Assembly: GCA_964395045.1 (NCBI GenBank)
Contig: CAYNBE010000069.1
Coordinates: forward strand, 1-15,302
Length of the DNA stretch: 15,302 bases
DNA from: UBA1413 sp964395045
Lineage (GTDB): Bacteria > Bacteroidota > Bacteroidia > Bacteroidales > Prolixibacteraceae
Direction: 5' to 3'
Made by a program: the position numbers and the translations under genes. The notes beneath the pieces were generated by a model. That model searched no databases and was not told where the DNA came from. It saw only the letters and a list, made by a program, of their open reading frames with translations. Of the stretch, positions 1-6,587 are shown piece after piece. Numbering within the stretch: position 1 is the stretch's first letter; every line of letters begins with the position of its first letter.

Positions 1-2215
1 TTTTCCTGCATCCATAGGTTTAATCCGATACTGGGCATTGCCGTCCAAACCCCTTAAATAAATTGGTTGATCGAGAACCGGATATTTTTCTCTTGTTTTA
101 AGCAACGCAAATACCACTGATTGCTTTCCGTCTTCCGAGACAAACTGGTTTACTCTGAGACCACTTTCGTCTGAAGGGGACAAACGGTAAAGATCACCTC
201 TTTGAACTGTTCTTTTTATTGTTTTATAAAAATCAATATATTTTTTTGCTTCTGCAATTTCTTCATGTGACATTACATTAGGGTTTAAACTTAATCCCAG
301 AGAGCCTTGCATGGCAACCAGGAACCTGAAATCAAGCGGAGAATTTGCCCGCACATTAAGGTAGCCTTTCTTACTTGTCAAAGGAGACACCCTCCCCATT
401 AACACTCCCGGAGAATAAGCAAAGCTAAACCCTTCCTGAATAAAAAGACGATCTACGGGGTCAGTATCATCAGAAGTCCAGAATTGATCTACCCGTTCCA
501 TGATCCCCATATCAATCCGGCCTCCTCCTCCTTTACAGGATTCTATTTCCAAATCCGGATGCCTTGCCCGCAGCCTGTCGATAACCTCATACAAATTATT
601 TGTGTATTTTACCCAAACTGTCTTTTGTTCCTCAGGGGGCAACTCCGGCCAGCCTGGTTCTGTCAACAGTCGGTTCATATCCCATTTGAACATTCTGACA
701 TTATTCTCTTCGACCAATTTATCTAAAGCCCCGAACAAGTATTCCTTCACATCTTCCCTTGCCAGATTTAGAACCAATTGTCCCCTTCCTTCGGTTCTGG
801 GCCGGTCAGGAAAATTCAATACCCAATCAGGGTGTTTCCGGTATAAATCGCTGTTGGGATTCACCATTTCCGGCTCCACCCACAGGCCGAAGTCCATTCC
901 TAAACTGTTCACATATTTAGATAAGGGAAGTAGTCCGTCAGGGAATTTGTCTTTATCCACAAACCAATCGCCAAGGCCGGCATTTGTTTCTTTGCGTAAA
1001 TGGAACCACCCGTCATCCACCAAGAAAAGTTCTACCCCCATATCCGCCGCTTTTTTGGCCAGTTCCATCTGATTTGCTTCGTTTATCTCTGTTTCATAGG
1101 TTTGCCATGAATTATAAAACACCGGCCTTAACCGTGCCTGCTTGCCGCCAGGAACTATCGTATTACGCTGCAAGCGGTGCAACATACGCGAGGCNNNNNN
1201 NNNNNNNNNNNNNNNNNNNNNNNNNNNNGTTAGAGGTAAATCCACCATAAAAAGGTGGAGTCGTCAGGGTTTCACCCGGCTTAAGTAAATAACCAAAATC
1301 GAATGAATTGTAACCGCCTGTTATCCGGGGTTGCATCCTGTAGGTTTGTTCAATGGAAATGCGCCAGTTTCCACTCCATCCTAAGGCACCAAACCACACT
1401 TTGCCAACATCTTCTGTCGCCTCACCTTTATAATCAACAGCAAACCATGGGTTAAATTCATACCCGGTTATTCCACGGCGGCTTTCCAAAACTTTCGTCC
1501 CCTGGTGCAAAGGCTCCCTGATCACATGTGCTTCACTAGCCCAGAAACCGGTAAGATATGTCAGGCGATAGTCTATATCAGCCGGTAAAGTCCAAACACC
1601 TGACTGGGCACTTTCAATCGTGATTTTTTGTTTGGTCCGGTTACTTATTTCCGATTTCTTTGAAATAATTCCGTATTCAGGATACACTTTATAAATAAGG
1701 GTAACATAAATATCAAATCGAATATCTTTTAACAAAATCTCCAAACTGTTACCTTCTATCTTATCTGAAACATATTGTAATACAACATCCCTGTTGCCAT
1801 TTTCCATTGTAACCTTCAGGCACGGCTCATCATAAAAGGGACCTCCCTGTGCCGGATACTCCTCAGAACGGACTTCACTCCGGTGATCCCCCGCAAAACT
1901 GGTGAATCCTAAAACCTCCGGGAAATAAACTGCATCGATCTGGTCAAAATTTGAAAGGAGGTTTCCCCAATAAACATTAAAAAGCCTGCCATCTTTATTC
2001 TTAGCAATAATGTAGGTATTGGTTGAAGTCTGAAGTACCCATCCATCCAATTTAGAAAGCTTCCTGATTGAATTGGCCAAAACTTCCTTTCTTGAACTGC
2101 CGCTTTCTCCCTGGCTTTGCCCGGATAGCAATGAAAAAAAGATCAAAAGCAACCAGGAGAAAATTCTAAACTTCTGCAACAGTGTATTAAGATCGAAAAA
2201 CAGTGTTGGTTTCAT
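1..2215 (-). CDS. GH36 alpha-galactosidase, canonical type (3' end off the window; contains assembly gap)
   Basis: Predicted exported retaining alpha-galactosidase that releases terminal alpha-linked galactose. Residues 1-329 (2215-1229) comprise a hydrophobic leader (about 17-31) and the GH36 N-terminal beta-sandwich domain, with VLESRRGITG (242-251), a WFGALGWSG motif and GGYNSFDF. After 34 Ns, 398 more codons (1194-1) are open and read straight into the catalytic barrel: ASRMLHR, VDDGWF, LWVEPEM, KWDMNR with the nucleophile Asp codon at 681-679, then the Cys-Lys-Gly4-Arg loop and WTSDDTDP with the acid/base Asp codon at 471-469. All expected GH36 catalytic motifs are present. The start lies 5 bases after the stop of the CBM9-like gene, so the two are probably co-transcribed. 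The stop codon is outside the window; about 727 residues are visible, near the usual family length. The N run is not a multiple of three, so a naive translation hits a false stop. The family call is firm; the exact substrate is not known. Confidence 0.93.
1195..1228. other. Assembly gap (34 Ns) inside the GH36 gene
   Basis: There are 34 unknown bases. The coding frame before the gap ends exactly at 1229, and the frame after it starts exactly at 1194, so the true gap must be a multiple of three if the gene is intact. In the GH36 paralogue at 6588-8852 only four or five residues (about 12-15 bases) separate the matching positions (GYTR and ASRM). The N run therefore looks like a nominal or estimated gap length and not a measured one. 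Confidence 0.97.
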
Positions 2216-2220
2216 TATAC

Positions 2221-2967
2221 TCAGATTTTTGTTTTGTTAAATTTAAGAATTCCAAATTTAGAAGGGGTATGAAATCTCCCCAGTGTCGGAGACCAGGCAT
2301 ATTTTCCATCTTCCCTGCCTTTATCCCGGTTTACCCGGTAAAAATTTATTCTCCATTCTTCATTGGCTTTGATTTTTGATCTTTCATTGCCTGTCAAATC
2401 CGAAATTGGGATTGACATTTCAACCGTCCAATAACTGTCCAGATCATCCCGGCTATTTAAAGTTCCATCAATTTTTACTGCAGTTTTTATCCCCTGAAGA
2501 TCGAATTTTGCAGTTTCTGTAAAATCAATTTTCTGAGGATCAACTATGAAACTATCGAACAGCACATTAGAAGGTGAAATTTCAATCTCAATATAATTCT
2601 CTGGATTGTCATCCGTGTCAATAAAAAGCTCAATGACCTCCTCCTTCCACAAATGCTCATCCCTTTCTGTAAAATTACACCAGATGTCAGGATCATTGCA
2701 ATGAAATGCGAAATATATGTTTTCATCATCATAACATCCTTTCCCAATGGTCAGCAATGCCGAATCATCGATTGTGCCACCGGTGTCATTCAGTTTGAAC
2801 TGTATTAAGCCGGCTTTTTGCCAGGATGATTCGTCAAGGTTTCCATCAACGATCATCTTCTCTTCCGTTTTCAACATTAGATACCGGGGCAAATCCGGAT
2901 TCTCATTCTTACAGGCTGTCTGTAATACTGAGTATATTAATATAAGTACAATCAGATACTGTTTCAT
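2221..2967 (-). CDS. CBM9-like (carbohydrate family 9 binding domain-like) putative lipoprotein
   Basis: A 248-residue exported protein, nearly all of it one CBM9-like beta-sandwich domain of the kind seen alone or attached to Bacteroidota hydrolases. Visible family signatures are VDGNLDESSW (40-49), the central EVIELFIDTD (110-119) followed by YIEIEISP, then YWTVEMSIPISDL (179-191), EEWRINFYRVNR and the C-terminal YAWSPT..RFH.P.KFG stretch. The leader (1-18) is hydrophobic and ends QTAC, giving a candidate lipidated Cys19, though Gln at -3 is an atypical lipobox. I chose the start at 2967 over an ATG at 3015 because it places the leader at the N-terminus and makes an ATGA overlap with the upstream DUF5107-TPR gene; the longer form would put 16 polar residues before the signal. 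The role is probably binding glycan or acting as a cell-surface accessory to the GH36 enzyme encoded next. Whether this copy binds sugar is unknown. Confidence 0.85.
   Translation of the reverse strand: MKQYLIVLILIYSVLQTACKNENPDLPRYLMLKTEEKMIVDGNLDESSWQKAGLIQFKLNDTGGTIDDSALLTIGKGCYDDENIYFAFHCNDPDIWCNFTERDEHLWKEEVIELFIDTDDNPENYIEIEISPSNVLFDSFIVDPQKIDFTETAKFDLQGIKTAVKIDGTLNSRDDLDSYWTVEMSIPISDLTGNERSKIKANEEWRINFYRVNRDKGREDGKYAWSPTLGRFHTPSKFGILKFNKTKI
2964..2967 (-). other. ATGA start/stop overlap (DUF5107-TPR to CBM9-like gene)
   Basis: The ATG of the CBM9-like gene (2967-2965) overlaps the TGA stop of the DUF5107-TPR gene (2966-2964). This is the classic arrangement for translational coupling, and it decides the start of the downstream gene. 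Confidence 0.8.
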
Positions 2968-5900
2968 TTCGTTTGATTTAAAGTTTGCAATCGTTTTAAC
3001 ATCACCATTGACCACAAATTGTCTGGTTTGAGCCCAAGAGACTTTTTAAAGCATTCCTTTGCATTGGATATATTTCCAAGCCCCAACTCACCAAGACCTG
3101 TTGTGTAATATGCTTTCGTATTGACCGATTGGACGGTTTCTCCGGTGGTCCCTTCAGCCCCATAGAAATTTACAACACGCTGAACTATATTTCTTTTGCC
3201 GTCTTCAACAAGTTCTTTAAACAAGATATCAGCAACATCTGATTTTCCGGTTTTCGTTAGTGCACAAGCCTGCCAGTAGCGGTAATCGGTTTTTTTAACA
3301 TTCACTGACGCCGCTTTCTGATAATTTAATTGAGCTTTGGACTTGTTTCCCATCTTATCGTAAGCATCGGCTATCATGTAATAAATCTGGGCATCTCTCG
3401 GCATGCGTGTATCGACATAAAATACCTGATGGTTCTCGGGAAACGTAAATGCCTCTTCAAAAAGTTTGATTGCCTCTTTATAAGAACCTTTTTCAAGTTT
3501 TTGTTCTCCGGCAAGAAGGAGCGCATTCACAAATACATCATGGAAATTCGCAACCCCCTCCCGTGTCGGAAAGTAACAGTTTCTAAGCAAATCCAGAACA
3601 TAATCATAATCGCCTACAAATGTTCCGGTTATCACTTCTGCAGCAAGCGGATAATAACGTTTGACCCCTATATCGTGCCTGCTTTTAAGCAAATTGTAGC
3701 GAACCTGGACGTTCTCTCCTTTAGCCTCATAAACCTGATCTATTTCTTCCAGGAACATTGGCTGTTTTGGATCCAGTTCTATCGCTTTTAAATATGCCTT
3801 CGCTGCCTCATCATAGTTCTTAGTGTATTTCCAATGTGCCCAGCCCAGGTTACGCCATGCCAATGCAAACGATGGATTGATGCTGACACATTTCTCCCAT
3901 TCTTTAATAGCCCTTTCGGGTTGTAAATTATATAAGATATTTCCCAGATAATAGAACAATTTATCATCATCGGGATAAAATTCTTTAGCTTTCTCCAGAA
4001 CAGAAATGGTTTCCAGTCTGAAAGGATGGCAATAGTCCGTTGACATCCCCAGGGCCGATTTAAAGCAGTTGTCAGCTTCCTTTTTATTCCCGGCTTTATC
4101 AGCCAAATAGCCAAGCCATAATTTAACGGTTGGATATTTCTGTTTTGAATCAATATATTTCAGCAATTCAACAGCCTCTCCTTCAAGACCATTGTGAAAA
4201 TATTTTATCGCAAGCTCCAGGTACGACTCAGCATTGTCACGCATCAACGTTGTATAACCGGTATCTCCCGTCAACAAATGCTTTTCATAGGTGGCATAAG
4301 CATTCAACGGATTAACCGAAAGAACTTCCTCAATGCATGTCTTTGCCTCTTCATTTCTTGACAACAGCCGTAGGATCGAACTTTTCAGGTTGACAGCATC
4401 CAGATTATCTCCATTATGCCTGATCGCTTCATTCAGCCGCTCCAAGGCCATTTGATAATCTCCCCCGGCCATATACAGTTGCGCAAGCTGGTAATTTGCA
4501 GCAGAATTATAGGTATAGTCCCATACTGCACGATAGAGAGTATCGAATGCAGCTTCTGTTTTACCATCTGATTTAAGGATGAGGCCTAAATTGTACATCG
4601 CTTCACAATCCTTTGGCCGGGTATAATCTTTAGTCTGACGTTTGATGGCTCTGCGAAGGAACATCGCAGCCTTTTCATTGTCGCCTCTCAGCCTCCAATA
4701 CACGCCCATCTGTGTATTCGACCGGGTATCATCAGGATCACGGCGAAGCACTTCCATAAAATAATCTTCGGGCTTAATGAAAGGATTGTGAAATTGCAGG
4801 TTGCGCAGTCCGACCAGGAAACATTCCTCATTGTTTTCAATCTCCGCGGGTAAAAGAGGTGGTTTAACAATCTCAGGAAGCGGTTTGCTTGTATCTTTCT
4901 TCACCGGGGTATAGGAAAGAAGCTGCTTCCCTTTATTATCAGCAAGGGTCATCGTTAGTTCATACTCTTTAATACCCTTGTCAACAGCAATGGTCTCTAC
5001 GAACGGCTTATCCGGTGCGATATCTATTTTCTTAGTAAACAAGGTTTCATTTCCCCGGGTAACTGACACTGTCAGATCGTTCATCATTCCGGTACCGTTC
5101 ACACCCACCAGCATTTTGCCATCACCGGAGACATTCAGGTTCATTGCAGCATCTTTTGAACCCTTTTTTACCCCTCCGATATTCCGAATACCATAATAGT
5201 ATTGGGTGAATGTTTTGACTTCGCCAGTTTTTAACCAGCAATAATCAGGCTGGTTATCCGAATAAGCACCTGTCATCAGCTCAATATAGTGACCGGCATT
5301 TTCAGTAAGTATCTTTGTATCCCATTCTGAATTTGGCCCCCAGGTCCAGAATTTTCCCCCTTTGAAAATATAGTGGTTCCCGACCAGCATGGTGCCGGCA
5401 TTTTTGCCATGGTCATAACCGGCAATAAAATCATCTTTCAGATCATGCGTAAATATGGAATTGCTTACCGGGTGATTTTTCCACCACGAGGCATCAATCC
5501 CATTTTTATATTCCTCAACACCCCTGTATGCTTCCGTTGTAACAGGCCAGTGGCAAAAAGACTCTTTGCAGTGGAATGTCCCGAACTCGGTGTTCTGCGG
5601 GAATATAATCTGATAATTTTCATCAACATGCGTGGAAACATTTGACCAATAGAGCATCGAATGATCGTTGGGAGTTGAATTAATAAGACGTCCTGAAATT
5701 TCCATATATGATTTGCCCGGATACAGGGTAATCCCGATTGCCCAGGACATGCGATGCCGAAGCTCTGTTTCTCCGATCCAGATCGTTTTACTGCCGCCCT
5801 CATTTTCAATTAACTTATAATCGACCGGCGAATGGGAGGTGGCGCGATGATGGTGAAAAACATTCCATTCCACGCCACCGGAAATCCAGGCTCCTGTCAT

Positions 5901-6293
5901 ACCGACATTGGCCGGTTTGATTACATCCTGATGGTAAAAAATATCATATCCGTTGGTCTTATCGGTTGCATAAAACAACCTTCCTCCAATCTCAGGAAGA
6001 ACACAAAGCTTGACATACTCATTTTCAAGGTATAAAGCCTTATAAACCACGTTCTCCCTATTTCGGGTCATATTGTCGTTCAGTGCATACGGATAGACAG
6101 CACGTCTTGCCCGCTGATATGACCAGTCGCAATCAAAAACAGGCGCAGTCTCGGGGGGATTAAGCTTATAGGTTGGGATTTCCAGGGTGCCTTCCCAAAC
6201 CTTCACAGGCGTCTGTGCTGATAAGTCATGATTCATGAATAATCCTGCAATTAAAATTAGAACAATCAATGATTTAAATGATCTGTTTTTCAT
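2964..6293 (-). CDS. DUF5107 domain protein with long C-terminal TPR array (copy 2)
   Basis: A large exported protein (1109 residues) of unknown activity. It has a signal peptide with a likely cleavage after SA (25-26). Residues 30-375 form a DUF5107 domain, which by its LPEIGGR (99-105), GGVEWN (139-144) and FHHHR (146-150) motifs resembles a galactose-mutarotase-like super-sandwich. Residues 385-470 look like a small beta domain, and from about 485 to the end there are repeated TPR-type helices (for example around 524-557, 564-597, 776-842, 967-1000 and 1060-1092). The neighbouring GH36 and CBM9-like genes suggest a carbohydrate-related job in the periplasm or on the surface: either an unrecognised glycan-active enzyme or a binding scaffold that docks partners through the TPRs. 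It is a paralogue of the protein at 8849-12223; in the 78 residues starting at YKALYLENEY I count 62 identities. The TPR half is visibly less conserved. The domain call is good; the function is unknown. Confidence 0.88.
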   Translation of the reverse strand: MKNRSFKSLIVLILIAGLFMNHDLSAQTPVKVWEGTLEIPTYKLNPPETAPVFDCDWSYQRARRAVYPYALNDNMTRNRENVVYKALYLENEYVKLCVLPEIGGRLFYATDKTNGYDIFYHQDVIKPANVGMTGAWISGGVEWNVFHHHRATSHSPVDYKLIENEGGSKTIWIGETELRHRMSWAIGITLYPGKSYMEISGRLINSTPNDHSMLYWSNVSTHVDENYQIIFPQNTEFGTFHCKESFCHWPVTTEAYRGVEEYKNGIDASWWKNHPVSNSIFTHDLKDDFIAGYDHGKNAGTMLVGNHYIFKGGKFWTWGPNSEWDTKILTENAGHYIELMTGAYSDNQPDYCWLKTGEVKTFTQYYYGIRNIGGVKKGSKDAAMNLNVSGDGKMLVGVNGTGMMNDLTVSVTRGNETLFTKKIDIAPDKPFVETIAVDKGIKEYELTMTLADNKGKQLLSYTPVKKDTSKPLPEIVKPPLLPAEIENNEECFLVGLRNLQFHNPFIKPEDYFMEVLRRDPDDTRSNTQMGVYWRLRGDNEKAAMFLRRAIKRQTKDYTRPKDCEAMYNLGLILKSDGKTEAAFDTLYRAVWDYTYNSAANYQLAQLYMAGGDYQMALERLNEAIRHNGDNLDAVNLKSSILRLLSRNEEAKTCIEEVLSVNPLNAYATYEKHLLTGDTGYTTLMRDNAESYLELAIKYFHNGLEGEAVELLKYIDSKQKYPTVKLWLGYLADKAGNKKEADNCFKSALGMSTDYCHPFRLETISVLEKAKEFYPDDDKLFYYLGNILYNLQPERAIKEWEKCVSINPSFALAWRNLGWAHWKYTKNYDEAAKAYLKAIELDPKQPMFLEEIDQVYEAKGENVQVRYNLLKSRHDIGVKRYYPLAAEVITGTFVGDYDYVLDLLRNCYFPTREGVANFHDVFVNALLLAGEQKLEKGSYKEAIKLFEEAFTFPENHQVFYVDTRMPRDAQIYYMIADAYDKMGNKSKAQLNYQKAASVNVKKTDYRYWQACALTKTGKSDVADILFKELVEDGKRNIVQRVVNFYGAEGTTGETVQSVNTKAYYTTGLGELGLGNISNAKECFKKSLGLKPDNLWSMVMLKRLQTLNQTK

Positions 6294-6370
6294 GTATTTA
6301 ATTTTTTAAGTTCTTGCAATTTCCGGAAACAGATAGGGTTGTATCAAAAGCCACATTTTAAAAGGTTCAT

Positions 6371-6500
6371 CCTTTGTGTAACCTTTGTGAGGTACTTCGT
6401 GATTCTTGTGTGGCGAAAAATCAAGTCAAACTTTCAGGTGCCAAATCCATTGATAATAATGTTTTATTTTTTGAAACCACTGAGGACCACAAAGGTTATC
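6371..6500. repeat. Inverted TTTGTG-rich intergenic repeat (fold-back element)
   Basis: The left arm (6371-6420) is a short-period run of CCTTTGTG, CCTTTGTG, CTTCGTG and CTTGTGTGG followed by an A-run. The right arm (about 6464-6500) carries the same theme in reverse complement: a T-run, ACCACTGAGGACCACAAAGG, then TTATC. The exact shared core is TAACCTTTGTG (6379-6389) and CACAAAGGTTA (6488-6498), 11 bases each. From memory, similar TTTGTG/TTCGTG intergenic repeats occur in many Bacteroidota genomes; this looks like a degenerate paired copy. It could form an mRNA hairpin, be a decayed mobile element, or be inert. Confidence 0.6.
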
Positions 6501-6558
6501 ATCAGGGTACACCAAATACTTTTGATACAGCGCGGAAAGGCAGGCCTTGCAAGATTGC

Positions 6559-6570
6559 GTGAAATTTCAC
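6559..6570. promoter_or_regulatory. Perfect 12-base palindrome GTGAAATTTCAC
   Basis: GTGAAATTTCAC is a perfect palindrome that starts 18 bases beyond the stop of the GH36 gene at 6588-8852. It is a plausible dimeric regulator operator for the downstream DUF5107-CBM9-GH36 module, but it lies about 265 bases from that start and no second copy was seen. This is a weak call. Confidence 0.25.
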
Positions 6571-6587
6571 TTTTCGTAATTGCACCA

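Larger units (their letters stand above)
6294..6587. other. 294-base intergenic spacer between the two modules
   Basis: This is the only sizeable gap inside the minus-strand gene run. It holds the inverted TTTGTG-rich repeat (6371-6500) and a perfect 12-base palindrome (6559-6570). I see no convincing small gene, tRNA or strong hairpin with a T-run terminator. The second module could be transcribed by readthrough or from an internal promoter here, but I could not identify a good match to the Bacteroidota TAnnTTTG promoter element on the minus strand. Confidence 0.6.

Noticed and set aside
500..1072. Long plus-strand open frame (190 codons) over the GH36 catalytic region
   Set aside because: It is antisense to well-conserved GH36 coding sequence and its translation shows no recognisable domain; it is a shadow frame. 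The other plus-strand frames over the minus-strand genes were rejected for the same reason.
1163..1194. Apparent short C-terminal tail and stop after the N gap (LAYVAPLAA)
   Set aside because: It is an artefact of translating through 34 Ns; the other frame continues GH36 homology without a stop to the window edge.
2968..3015. Longer start for the CBM9-like protein at 3015
   Set aside because: It would add 16 mainly polar residues before an evident signal peptide and overlap the upstream gene by 52 bases; the ATG at 2967 gives a clean ATGA overlap.
6371..6420. Possible CRISPR-like or tandem-repeat array
   Set aside because: The units are only about 9-13 bases, imperfect, and have no spacers; they fit a degenerate intergenic repeat better.
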